Assembly (NCBI GenBank): GCA_016845145.1
Contig: JAERTE010000117.1
Location: forward strand, 62,001-126,000
Reading direction: 5' to 3'
Source of the DNA: Rhodospirillaceae bacterium
GTDB lineage: Bacteria; Pseudomonadota; Alphaproteobacteria; Rhodospirillales; Casp-alpha2
DNA: 64,000 nucleotides
Every line of letters begins with the position of its first letter. Position 1 is the stretch's first letter. Made by a program: the position numbers and the translations under genes. The notes below the pieces were generated by a model, which worked only from the letters and a program-made list of their open reading frames with translations, searched no databases and was not told the DNA's origin. Positions 1 to 9,598 of this stretch are shown in pieces.

Positions 1-1
1 A

Positions 2-646
2 TCCTACAACGCAAATGCGGATGAATTACCCGCCCTGGGCGCTCGGCGCTGCATCATGGTCGACAAGGCCTTTGACCCCGAGCAGCATTTTCCCGTCGAT
101 TGCAGCGACGAAGAGCGCGCCGCATATGGTGGAGATGTGGGATTTATCGGCACTTACGCTGTTGAGCGCGGCACTGATCTGCTGCACTTGGCCAATGCTG
201 GTTTTTTCGTGCGCGTATGGGGAAATGGCTGGGAGGCATTCAGCGAAACCCACCCGAACCTTGTCATTGAGCGCCGCGCATTGGTTAACACAGATGATGA
301 TTTGCGCTACTCCAAAGGCATTGCCGCGACACGCATCAACATAGGCTTCCTGCGAAAAGCCAACCGCGACTTGCAGACAGACCGCAGCATCGAAATTCCG
401 GCCTGCGGCGGTTTTATGCTGGCTGAACACTCAGACGAACACGCGCGCCTCTTCGCCGATGGCAAAGAAGCGGTCTATTACCGCGACCATGACGAATTGG
501 TCGAAAAGACGAGATACTATCTGAGCCGTAAAGACGAGCGCCAAGCCATTGCCGCCGCGGGCCGCCAACGGTGTCTGGATAGCGGCTATTCCCACGATGA
601 TCGGTTGAAGTTTATGTTGTCCCAGGCACTGGACACACGGCGTTGA
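2..646 (+). CDS. Glycosyltransferase, CgeB-like/GT1-type C-terminal part (5' end outside window)
   Basis: The frame is open from base 2 into ORF 56..646. GT-like C-terminal pattern: GIAATRINIGFLRKANRDLQTDRSIEIPACGGFMLAEHSDEHARLFADGKEAVYYRDHDELVEK. Confidence 0.75.
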   Translation, partial: SYNANADELPALGARRCIMVDKAFDPEQHFPVDCSDEERAAYGGDVGFIGTYAVERGTDLLHLANAGFFVRVWGNGWEAFSETHPNLVIERRALVNTDDDLRYSKGIAATRINIGFLRKANRDLQTDRSIEIPACGGFMLAEHSDEHARLFADGKEAVYYRDHDELVEKTRYYLSRKDERQAIAAAGRQRCLDSGYSHDDRLKFMLSQALDTRR

Positions 647-1763
647 GCGCCGCCTTCATACCAGCAATATCTTCGTCAAATCCCCATGCTGAAATACGCT
701 GGTGCGCGGCGCAGCCCAGGACCTTTAAATTGTCGACGTCGGAGGTCAGCTGGCGCAAAGCAGATGCCAACGCATCGACATCACCACTGGCAACCACGGC
801 GCCACAATCATCCGACACCAAATCAACTGCGCAGCCGCATTGATCGGAGACAACCACCGCCGTACCGCAAGCCATGGCCTCATTGACAGCCAATCCCCAA
901 GGCTCGCGCTCGGACGCCAACACGAACACATCAGCCATATCGTAAAGCGCCGGCAATTCGGTCTGGTTTCGAAAGCCCAACATCTTGATGCGTTCATCGT
1001 CTCCGGCTTCGGCCTCAAGCCCTTCGCGCTCTTCACCGTCACCAACGTACACCAAGTACGGCGAGGCAGAGTTTCCTTCGACTAATTTCCGCCACGCCTT
1101 GAGCAAGGTCTGCGGATGCTTGCGAGCCTGGAGCTTTCCCGCGAACAACACGACGGCACGGTCAGGCGACAGACCGAGTTCACGGCGGAAATCTTCGCGC
1201 CGCTCTGCGGCCTCCGCAGCGCAGTTGGCAAAGAAGACATTGTCGACCGCGTAAGGCATGGAAAATAATCGAGCATCATCAATGCCATGCGCTTCGAAGT
1301 ATCGCCGGTTCTCCGTGCCGATACAGAGGAACCCGGCGCAATGTTTGAAAATACTTTTCAGATAATGGCGCTTAACCATGCCGCGCAACCCTGCCCCATC
1401 GGGCATGGCGACCATCGTATTTTCACCCCGCATCAAGACAGGCACCCGAAGTTCCTGGGCCAAGAAAAGACTCCGCCGCTTTAACTTGCTGTCCCATCCA
1501 TGCAGCCACAGAACATCGCTTTCGGTTAACTGTTGGCGAAGACCATCGGTATCGGACACTTCGCGATGGCGATATCCTTCTGTCAACGGCACATCCCACG
1601 CCACGTCTCGTCCAAAGCCATCATCGCGGTAAGCACTTGCCGTCGCCAGTGTTTCAAACAAGACCATCAGTTCGATATCGGGATCTTCAGCAATCCGTCG
1701 CAACAACGGCGCCTGATACTGAATAGGATGGCTGACAAGATAGCAAACGCGGTGGGTCGGCAT
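612..1763 (-). CDS. Glycosyltransferase family 4 (GT-B)
   Basis: 383 aa; VLFAGKLQARKHPQTLLKAW and EREPWGLAVNEAMACGTAVVVSDQCGCAVDLV are GT4 signatures. Confidence 0.85.
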   Translation of the reverse strand: MPTHRVCYLVSHPIQYQAPLLRRIAEDPDIELMVLFETLATASAYRDDGFGRDVAWDVPLTEGYRHREVSDTDGLRQQLTESDVLWLHGWDSKLKRRSLFLAQELRVPVLMRGENTMVAMPDGAGLRGMVKRHYLKSIFKHCAGFLCIGTENRRYFEAHGIDDARLFSMPYAVDNVFFANCAAEAAERREDFRRELGLSPDRAVVLFAGKLQARKHPQTLLKAWRKLVEGNSASPYLVYVGDGEEREGLEAEAGDDERIKMLGFRNQTELPALYDMADVFVLASEREPWGLAVNEAMACGTAVVVSDQCGCAVDLVSDDCGAVVASGDVDALASALRQLTSDVDNLKVLGCAAHQRISAWGFDEDIAGMKAALNAVCPVPGTT

Positions 1764-1872
1764 GTATCAATAAACCTCTTCGCCGCTACCGCGATTGTTC
1801 TGGCTTTTAGTCTTCGCGGTTATGAAACAGCTATTTAACGTCGTTGCGCGCCTAAATTAAAGAAAGAAAGGA

Positions 1873-3318
1873 TCAGCTGGAAACCCGCAGTATATTCACC
1901 ATCTTGCGGAAATCCACGACCCCCGCAACATGTGATAGAGGCAGATAGAAAATTATAAAAAACACCGTTGCGGCCAATATCTCCTGCCATCCAACACTGA
2001 AAACCGACCGCTGCGCCATAATCGCCGGACCACAGGCAACGAGCGCCACCACCAAAGCCCGGATATGAATATCGAAGAGTTGAAGATTAAATGCCTTTTT
2101 TGCCAACGCTGCTACGCACACCCACACCACGAGCTGAGTAACCAGTGTTGCAGTTGCGGCACCTTCGATTCCATAGATTGGAATCAGTACGAAATTCAGC
2201 ACAATATTCAACCCAGCTCCGATACCAAGAATGGTTGTGTAGGCTTTGTCGCAATGCGCCGCTAATAAGAACGTTCCGACAGCCACCGACAGATAGACGA
2301 ATACGGCGTTTGCCATCAGAATCTGCAATGCCAGTTCAGCACCTGAATAATCTTCGCCGAAAAGCAACGGTAGCAAGATTGGAACAAACAGTACACCGGC
2401 CGCGCCGACACCTGCGCCCAGAAACGCCAGAACGCGCGTTAAGTTTTTCGCCATGTTCTCCCGCTTGGCGTCGTCATCCATAACCTCCGCAAGCGCGGGA
2501 TAGAACACGCTGTGCAGCAAGTTCGGAAGAATAACCGCGACTGTCAGGATACGGGTCGCCGCCACATAGAGCCCGACTTCGGTTTCATTGACGATGAACC
2601 CCAAGATTACGATATCGAGGTTGACATAGATCGTCGTCAAAACGCCCATCAACGCTACGGGTAAGGCGCGTTTAACGAAATCGATTCGCGAAGGAACCGG
2701 TATGTTTCCTGCATTGCCGCGAGAGATAAAGACGAAATATAAACAGAGTGCGATGGCGCTCAAAATAAGGACAGCTACTGGTACCCCCGCAGCGAAATAG
2801 ATGTCGTCAGAATCGCGCACCCAAAGCAATACGGCAACCATGCCCATCACGGCGGCAGACACCTGACGAAGCGCAACAATCTCCATTTTCTGACGCGCCT
2901 GATAGAAAAAATCCAACGTCAGCGCCACCCCAAACAAACCCAGGCACTGGATTTTCACCACCGTTTGCACCTGGTCCGACAACCCCATAAGCGGCACCAA
3001 AGCCATCACCGAAAAGGCGATCAAAACGGCCAGCAGCATGCGGCTTGCCAGCACCAATTTCACAACGCTCTTGCCATGTGCCGGGGTTTTGGCGACGACG
3101 CGTACGGCGTGAGCATCCATTCCCATATTCACGGCTAATCCGAAGTAGGAAAGCAACGCAACGCCAAATCCCAATACACCGTAAGCTGCAGGACCTAGCA
3201 CCCGTGCCAAGACAACCGCCGTAACCATCCCCGTCATCATCGTGACAACCTGGGCACCACCCAATGCAAACAGATTGTGAAAGATACGTCTTCCTGCCCC
3301 CATCACAGGCCTCGCCAA
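1873..3318 (-). CDS. Oligosaccharide flippase family protein (Wzx-like, MOP superfamily)
   Basis: 481 aa polytopic protein; LGPAAYGVLGFGVALLSYFGLAVNMGMDAHAVR is Wzx-like; embedded in a GT cluster. Confidence 0.85.
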   Translation of the reverse strand: MARPVMGAGRRIFHNLFALGGAQVVTMMTGMVTAVVLARVLGPAAYGVLGFGVALLSYFGLAVNMGMDAHAVRVVAKTPAHGKSVVKLVLASRMLLAVLIAFSVMALVPLMGLSDQVQTVVKIQCLGLFGVALTLDFFYQARQKMEIVALRQVSAAVMGMVAVLLWVRDSDDIYFAAGVPVAVLILSAIALCLYFVFISRGNAGNIPVPSRIDFVKRALPVALMGVLTTIYVNLDIVILGFIVNETEVGLYVAATRILTVAVILPNLLHSVFYPALAEVMDDDAKRENMAKNLTRVLAFLGAGVGAAGVLFVPILLPLLFGEDYSGAELALQILMANAVFVYLSVAVGTFLLAAHCDKAYTTILGIGAGLNIVLNFVLIPIYGIEGAATATLVTQLVVWVCVAALAKKAFNLQLFDIHIRALVVALVACGPAIMAQRSVFSVGWQEILAATVFFIIFYLPLSHVAGVVDFRKMVNILRVSS

Positions 3319-3345
3319 CTTCTTGCATCGAAAAGCGACGTCATG

Positions 3346-4497
3346 TCACGCTAAATCCTCGTCCCAGGTTTCTTGCCAAGCCTGCCGAAGTCGCCGAGCA
3401 AATTCTCGTGGCGAATACTCAGTCTCGGCTGCATGGCGGGCATTGTGCCGCAACTTCTCCGACAAATCTCGATCGGCGGCGATTGCTGCGATGGCATCCG
3501 CAATCTCATCGGACGAAAACCCTGTCAAATGGCCTGTCCTGCCAGTGACAACGTAATCAGCCGGTCCGCCACAATCCGTTGAAACAACGGGAATTCCGCA
3601 CGCCATAGCCTCAATCCCGGCAATGGCAAAACCCTCTTGATGGGATGTCAGGACGAAAACGTCCAGCATCTGATAGAAGCGCCGCAATTCGCTGCGGTCC
3701 AAAAAGCCACAAAATTCGATACTACTGCTCACGCCGTGTTGGTCGATCAACGCTTTCAACGTTGGTGTCAGATTACCCGTAACCGAAAGCTTGGCATCAA
3801 TTCCACGTCCACGCACTTTGGCCAAGGCTTGAAAGAGCAACGGCGCGTTTTTGCGTGGGTCATCCAGCCGACCGGCGAAACCCATTCTAAACGGCCCTTC
3901 AGGCCTTGTGGCCGGTTGGAAGAAATCCGTATCAACGGGGATCAACAATCTGCCAAACTTGGATGCGTGTTCCGGCGCCCGCCGGGTCAGCCGGTCAACT
4001 GTATCGTTGCTAACCCCGTAAATCCGATTGTCCGCATGCAGCACGGAACTTTGTTGGCGAGCGAGTCCGGGTACTACCATTAATTTATCATACAACCGTC
4101 GATACCAAGCCATGGCGGATTGACGGTCTGATCGATCTCCCTCCAGATCGCTGGCGCACCAAACCATATGCCGGATGGCGGCCCTGGTCAGCGGATTGGC
4201 GATTAAGACCGTTCCTCCCACGGCGATATGCCTGTCGTGTTTATCTATGATGTCCTGCCACGCAGATGAGGGCGCCGTGTAATTTTGCTCGAAAAAAGTG
4301 CCGCGGCATTCGATTTCTCGTTGGGGGAGATCACCGAACACGCCCCGGACAGCCTTCCTTGGCGCGGGCAGCCGGTAATAGGCAAGTGTTACGTCATGCC
4401 CCGCACGGACGAGTTCGTCGGCAAGAATCCGAGCTTTTGCCGCGACGCCGCCAACCGATAGAGGCGGCAGGGTCATGAGTAACGTTCGTTTGGACAT
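3346..4497 (-). CDS. Glycosyltransferase family 4
   Basis: 383 aa; MGFAGRLDDPRKNAPLLFQAL and SHQEGFAIAGIEAMACGIPVVSTDCGGPADYV. Confidence 0.87.
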   Translation of the reverse strand: MSKRTLLMTLPPLSVGGVAAKARILADELVRAGHDVTLAYYRLPAPRKAVRGVFGDLPQREIECRGTFFEQNYTAPSSAWQDIIDKHDRHIAVGGTVLIANPLTRAAIRHMVWCASDLEGDRSDRQSAMAWYRRLYDKLMVVPGLARQQSSVLHADNRIYGVSNDTVDRLTRRAPEHASKFGRLLIPVDTDFFQPATRPEGPFRMGFAGRLDDPRKNAPLLFQALAKVRGRGIDAKLSVTGNLTPTLKALIDQHGVSSSIEFCGFLDRSELRRFYQMLDVFVLTSHQEGFAIAGIEAMACGIPVVSTDCGGPADYVVTGRTGHLTGFSSDEIADAIAAIAADRDLSEKLRHNARHAAETEYSPREFARRLRQAWQETWDEDLA

Positions 4498-4520
4498 ATC
4501 TCCACAAACCCAACGTGGCG

Positions 4521-6758
4521 TTAATCGCCATTCCGCGCGAGTATAACATCAACCGTACGCTCCATCGTAAGCCTCCACGAATAGGACTTTGCTCGCTGCC
4601 TTGCTCGTTCACTCAAGTCCTTTCTGGTGTCTTCATCGCTCAACAGATCAGAAATTGCTTCTGTCATTTCTTCACAATTGTGCGGATCAAAGAACCGAGC
4701 CGCATTTCCAAGAACTTCCGGCATCGCTGCCGTGCTGGAACTGGCGATCGGCGCCCCACATGCCATGGCCTCGACCAAGGGGTTGCCGAACGTTTCGACG
4801 GTAGACGGAAAAACGAAAAGCGCGCAACGCTCATAAAGACTACGCAGTTTGACGGCATCTACACTGCCAAGGAATTCAATTTGCTCCACCATTTTCTGAT
4901 CTGCAATAAGGACCTTCAATTGGTTAAAATAGTCATCATCCACAGGTCGTCCGGCAATTTTTATCGTGTAGTCGGGAAACTCCTCGAAGATTGGCTTAAG
5001 CGCGCGGACAAGTGTCGTGAAGTTTTTCTGCACGTATATATCCGACACCGCTAATAAAAATGGCTCTCGTATCGGCAGGGGGGTCGAATCAAGAAACAAT
5101 TGTTCCACGCCGTGCGGCACCGTCACGATTTTTTTTCCGAACAATCCGAAAAACGCGCGTTCGATCCCGCGTTTGGCGTAGTCCGACACCGCAATGGCAC
5201 GTTTGCTGCCGACAAACGAAACGAACGTTGCTGCATATAGCAAAACCCAATAAGCCAACTTCATTGGCCGACGCTCCACGAAACCGACACTAACGGCGTT
5301 GCGCGCCATGACCACATGGTTTTTGGCGCGGAACGGGCCATAGTTTGCCGGAGAGAACATGGAATCGGCCGCAAGCCGCTTTGCCAAACGCGGAAGATCC
5401 AACTGCTCGCGAATAAGCACCCGCCAAAATCCACGCGGATAGCGTTGATAATGATAAGATACATTTTCCAATTCTGTGGGGAGGACCGCCTTTTGATCCT
5501 CGTGCAGGCACACGTGGACCTTGAGGCGCGGGTCGTTCTCCAAAAGAGGCAACATATTTCGCAGATACGTCACGCCGCCGCCCGTGCGTGCATGTAAGGC
5601 GTTAATCAATATTCGGTGGCGGTTGTGCTCGATAATATCTCGCATTGTGGTGACCAACCCGAGTACGTGGCTTTCCCATGTAAAATGTCCTTCGACACGG
5701 GCTCGGCCACGAGCAACCAACGAAGTCCGAAGTTCGGCACTGCTATTGAGTTCGCGTATACGCGCGGCGAGATCTTCAGCATCGCCTAAATTGAAATACA
5801 AAGCCGCATCACCGCATATCTCGCGATGAATCGGAATATCAGATACGACGAGCGGCACCCCGGCACGCATCGCTTCAACCATGGGAAAACCAAACGTCTC
5901 CGCCATGGACGGAAACACAAACGCATCAAACTCTCGCAGTGCGTTGCTCAGTTCCACGTGGTCAATTCGGCCCATCTCAAGACAATCGTCGTATTTGGGG
6001 TCACGTAACGCGTCGAGTTCAGCGCCTGCATTGTCCCAGGCATTGAAATCGTTAGATTCCATGGTTATCCGAGTCCGCGTTTCCAACCCGCTCTGGCTTA
6101 ATAGGTAGGCCCCTTCCGCCAGAGTCTCAGGGTCTTTGTGCGGGTAGTACACCGATACATAGAGCAGACGAATAACACCGTCGGCGCGCCACTGACGGAG
6201 TGAACTCTCGACATCGAAACGTGGGCTCACGCCGAGATAATTCACTGAAGCGGTATCAACCAACCGTGTATCGAAATCTGCTGCCGCATCCAGAGCGACC
6301 TGGGACGGAAAAATGGTCTCTCGAGAGTATCGCGCGGACCATAACATCAAGTGTCGACGCAGGAATGCGGACAACCTCTCGCGCAAACTTAGGCGCGGCA
6401 AGACCTTCTCGCGATAAACAGGGTTCAGGTATATCTCGCCCTGCACCAACAACACCTGCGGAATGGGCGGAAAAAGAACACCATAGTTTGCCGATGAAAA
6501 CAGCAAGTCAGCGCCGCACTGTTTGACGATCTTCCGCCACCCGATTTGTTCCCATAGAAATCGGTGAACAGGCCCCCAGAATTTTTTGCGAACCGATTTT
6601 ACCGTGACGCTGCCCGTATCTGACACGCTTTTCTCAAAGCCCGATGGCACATATACGATTGCATCAACGTTCGCACGCGCCAAATAGTCGATCAAATTGG
6701 TGGTATAGGTGACAATACCACCAGTGTTCGCAGAAATGGCGTTTACAATTATTCGCAT
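4521..6758 (-). CDS. Double-domain (GT4-GT4) glycosyltransferase
   Basis: 745 aa; two complete GT4-like halves, each with a start motif (MRIIVNAISANTGGIVTYTTNL; HRILINALHARTGGGVTYLRNM) and a donor-site motif (SMAETFGFPMVEAMRAGVPLVVSD; STVETFGNPLVEAMACGAPIASSS). Confidence 0.87.
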   Translation of the reverse strand: MRIIVNAISANTGGIVTYTTNLIDYLARANVDAIVYVPSGFEKSVSDTGSVTVKSVRKKFWGPVHRFLWEQIGWRKIVKQCGADLLFSSANYGVLFPPIPQVLLVQGEIYLNPVYREKVLPRLSLRERLSAFLRRHLMLWSARYSRETIFPSQVALDAAADFDTRLVDTASVNYLGVSPRFDVESSLRQWRADGVIRLLYVSVYYPHKDPETLAEGAYLLSQSGLETRTRITMESNDFNAWDNAGAELDALRDPKYDDCLEMGRIDHVELSNALREFDAFVFPSMAETFGFPMVEAMRAGVPLVVSDIPIHREICGDAALYFNLGDAEDLAARIRELNSSAELRTSLVARGRARVEGHFTWESHVLGLVTTMRDIIEHNRHRILINALHARTGGGVTYLRNMLPLLENDPRLKVHVCLHEDQKAVLPTELENVSYHYQRYPRGFWRVLIREQLDLPRLAKRLAADSMFSPANYGPFRAKNHVVMARNAVSVGFVERRPMKLAYWVLLYAATFVSFVGSKRAIAVSDYAKRGIERAFFGLFGKKIVTVPHGVEQLFLDSTPLPIREPFLLAVSDIYVQKNFTTLVRALKPIFEEFPDYTIKIAGRPVDDDYFNQLKVLIADQKMVEQIEFLGSVDAVKLRSLYERCALFVFPSTVETFGNPLVEAMACGAPIASSSTAAMPEVLGNAARFFDPHNCEEMTEAISDLLSDEDTRKDLSERARQRAKSYSWRLTMERTVDVILARNGD

Positions 6759-6887
6759 GGCAAGGGCTTAGCCAAGAATTGATCCGGTGTCGAGCGAACA
6801 ATATGATTTATGCGCGAACACCGTCCTCACCATGCTCACCATTCCCGGCCCCAATCCATCAGCCCGTAGAAGCTCCACCTACGTCCG

Positions 6888-8210
6888 TCATTTTTTCCCG
6901 GACAACCATCTTCCGGAAGGCGCCTGACCGCCCAACAGTTCAACGATTGTATTGGCCAACACCTCGGTAGCAACGCGCAGATCATCCAGTACCACTGCCT
7001 CGTCCGGGCGGGTTGCCATGTGTCCGCCCGCTCCGACACTTCCAGCGCCATACATGACTACCGGCACGCCAGCGGCGGCGAAATCTCGGGCCGATGTTTC
7101 AAACGCCGCGCCATAAATAGCTGGACGTTCTTCGGTAACCGAATCACCAGCCTTAGAAAGTAAATCCCGGAGCTTGGAAACCTCTTCTCCAGGCACGACG
7201 GCAGGCAATAGTCGACGTCGCCGCACTCGGCACACAACGCCTTGGACCGGCGCTGCCGCGCGCCCGATGATGTTGGTCACTTCGCTCTCCACCGCGTTGG
7301 CGTCCTCCTCCGGCAACAGGCGCCGGTCGACCAGCATTGTCACCTCACCCGGCACCGCCAATGCTCCCTCGCCGCCCCGGATTTCAGTGACGACCAAGGT
7401 CGGCGAGCCAATGCCCTCGACCTCCGACGTGCGAGCCGACAAAGTATCACGGTGCCGATAAAGTGCGTTCAGAACGGCCGCTGCACCTTCCAAGGCATCA
7501 GCACCCGTTTGTGGCGCGCCGGCCGGCGCAGGGACGCCCTTAATGCTGACGTCCAAATCCAGGACGCCTGTTGCCGTGGTGCCGATCGCGCGCGCAGCAC
7601 CTGGCACTATAGCGAAGTCTGGCATTCTCTCGGCTTCCGCCAACATGCGATGTGGACCGAGGTCTCCTCCGCTGGCGCCATCAAAGCCAACTTGCAGTTC
7701 CACACGTCCCTGCAAGCCGCGGGCGCAATCGCGCACCGCCAACATCGCATAAACATATGCCGCTAAATCGCCCTTGCCGTCGGAGACACCACGCCCAAAC
7801 ATGCGCCCACCATCGATCACGGCTCCTTGGGGATCATGCGTCCAGTCCTGCCCTGCCGGAGCCGTGTCCGCGTGGCAGGCCAAGACCAGCATCGGCCCAG
7901 CACTCGGGTCGTCTCCGAACTCCAAACAAACGACCATATTGTCGTACGGTGCCCGTCCCAACGCCAACGCAGCATCCGTATCCACAGGCCGGTGGTTGAC
8001 AGTTAAATCCTGTCCGACAAAGAGCTCTGCCAGTTTCTCGACCACGGCAGCGGTATTTCCCGGCGGATTTTCGGAATTTATCCGTACCAGCGCCGACAAG
8101 AAAGCAAACTGCTCCGCGCGCCGCGCCACGAGGTAGTCGCGCAGTCCGGGAGGTGATTCTGGTGTCGGTTCAGGTTTGTCGTCCGCCATGCGCGAAAACG
8201 TCTCCGCCAA
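6888..8210 (-). CDS. M20 family metallopeptidase (ArgE/DapE-like)
   Basis: 440 aa; LACHADTAPAGQDWTHDPQGAVIDGGRMFGRGVSDGKGDLAAYVYA matches the M20 metal-site pattern. Start may be at MADDKPE (about 8189). Confidence 0.85.
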   Translation of the reverse strand: MAETFSRMADDKPEPTPESPPGLRDYLVARRAEQFAFLSALVRINSENPPGNTAAVVEKLAELFVGQDLTVNHRPVDTDAALALGRAPYDNMVVCLEFGDDPSAGPMLVLACHADTAPAGQDWTHDPQGAVIDGGRMFGRGVSDGKGDLAAYVYAMLAVRDCARGLQGRVELQVGFDGASGGDLGPHRMLAEAERMPDFAIVPGAARAIGTTATGVLDLDVSIKGVPAPAGAPQTGADALEGAAAVLNALYRHRDTLSARTSEVEGIGSPTLVVTEIRGGEGALAVPGEVTMLVDRRLLPEEDANAVESEVTNIIGRAAAPVQGVVCRVRRRRLLPAVVPGEEVSKLRDLLSKAGDSVTEERPAIYGAAFETSARDFAAAGVPVVMYGAGSVGAGGHMATRPDEAVVLDDLRVATEVLANTIVELLGGQAPSGRWLSGKK

Positions 8211-8305
8211 AGAAAATTAAGATACGCTCCCCCAAGAAGCTTGCAAACTGTCGCGGGCAGGTCAATTTTGAATATACACCCGCGCCCGGCATCCCAGGAG
8301 TCCTC

Positions 8306-9469
8306 ATGCCCGAATTTACGTCCATCGAGATGATCAAGAAACTGATCGCATTTGATACCACCAGCCGCGAGTCCAATCTCGCACTTATCGCCTTCGTGCA
8401 GGATTATCTGCAAGGCCTCGGTATCGATAGTCAGTTGGTGCACAACATCGAAGGCACCAAAGCCAACCTTTATGCCACCGTTGGTGACCAGGCCACACCC
8501 GGCGTCATGCTTTCGGGCCATACGGATGTGGTCCCCGTAGACGGGCAGAATTGGTCGACCGATCCGTTCGAAATGGTCGAGAAGGATGGCAACCTTTATG
8601 GCCGCGGCACATCGGACATGAAAAGTTTCATCGCCATCGCATTGGCCATGTTGCCGAAATTCCAGGCACGCGGGCTGAAAACCCCCCTGCACCTAGCGTT
8701 GTCTTACGACGAGGAAATCGGCTGCATTGGCGTTCGCCGCCTGATCGAGAAACTCAACGGCATGCCCGTAAAACCCGCCATGTGCATTGTCGGCGAACCG
8801 ACATCAATGCAGGTGATCACCGGTCACAAAGGTAAACGCAGCTACAATATTCATGTGCGCGGCTTTGAAGCCCATTCGAGTTTGGCCCCACATGGCGTCA
8901 ATGCGATCGAATTCGCGGCACGCTTCATCGCCAAATTGCGCGACATCGCCGAGCGTATCCAGGGCGAAGGCCCGTTTGATGAGCTGTACGACGTCACCCA
9001 CACCACCGTTCACACAGGGGTAATCTCGGGCGGCACGCAGCTCAATATCGTGCCCAAGGACTGCCGCTTCGAATGCGAGTTCCGCTACATCGGTGGCCAG
9101 GACGACGACGCACTGGAAGAAGAAATCCGCGCCTACGCCCGCGACGTGCTGGAGCCCGCCATGCAAGCCATCCACGCCGATACGGGTATCGACATTGAAT
9201 GTGTCAATCACATGCCTGGACTTGAGATGAACGTCGACGACGAAGTGGTCACATTTGTAAAAGCTCTGGCCGGTCGCAATGACCACGCCAAAGTCGCTTT
9301 CGGCACCGAGGCGGGCCTGTTCAAGGATCGTGCCGGCATCCCCGCCGTGGTCTGCGGTCCGGGATCCATCGACCAAGCGCACAAACCCAATGAGTTCATC
9401 TCGCTGGAGCAAGTCGCCGCCGGTGAGGCTTTTCTTGAGCGCCTGATGGATCGGGTATGTGAGAACTAG
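8306..9469 (+). CDS. argE: Acetylornithine deacetylase
   Basis: Start set at ATG 8306 (MPEFTSIEMIKKLIAFDTTSRESN). LSGHTDVVPVDGQNWSTDPF, GRGTSDMKSFIAIALA, FGTEAGLF. Confidence 0.88.
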   Translation: MPEFTSIEMIKKLIAFDTTSRESNLALIAFVQDYLQGLGIDSQLVHNIEGTKANLYATVGDQATPGVMLSGHTDVVPVDGQNWSTDPFEMVEKDGNLYGRGTSDMKSFIAIALAMLPKFQARGLKTPLHLALSYDEEIGCIGVRRLIEKLNGMPVKPAMCIVGEPTSMQVITGHKGKRSYNIHVRGFEAHSSLAPHGVNAIEFAARFIAKLRDIAERIQGEGPFDELYDVTHTTVHTGVISGGTQLNIVPKDCRFECEFRYIGGQDDDALEEEIRAYARDVLEPAMQAIHADTGIDIECVNHMPGLEMNVDDEVVTFVKALAGRNDHAKVAFGTEAGLFKDRAGIPAVVCGPGSIDQAHKPNEFISLEQVAAGEAFLERLMDRVCEN

Positions 9470-9598
9470 ATTGCGCGTGCTTGGCCGACTATCCACGACC
9501 TGAGAGAATTTCCCTATTGCCGCCGCCGACCCATCCTGTAAACAGTGGCCTTCAAAGGCGACAACTCCGCCAGAAATGAACAACAGCGGTAATCCATC

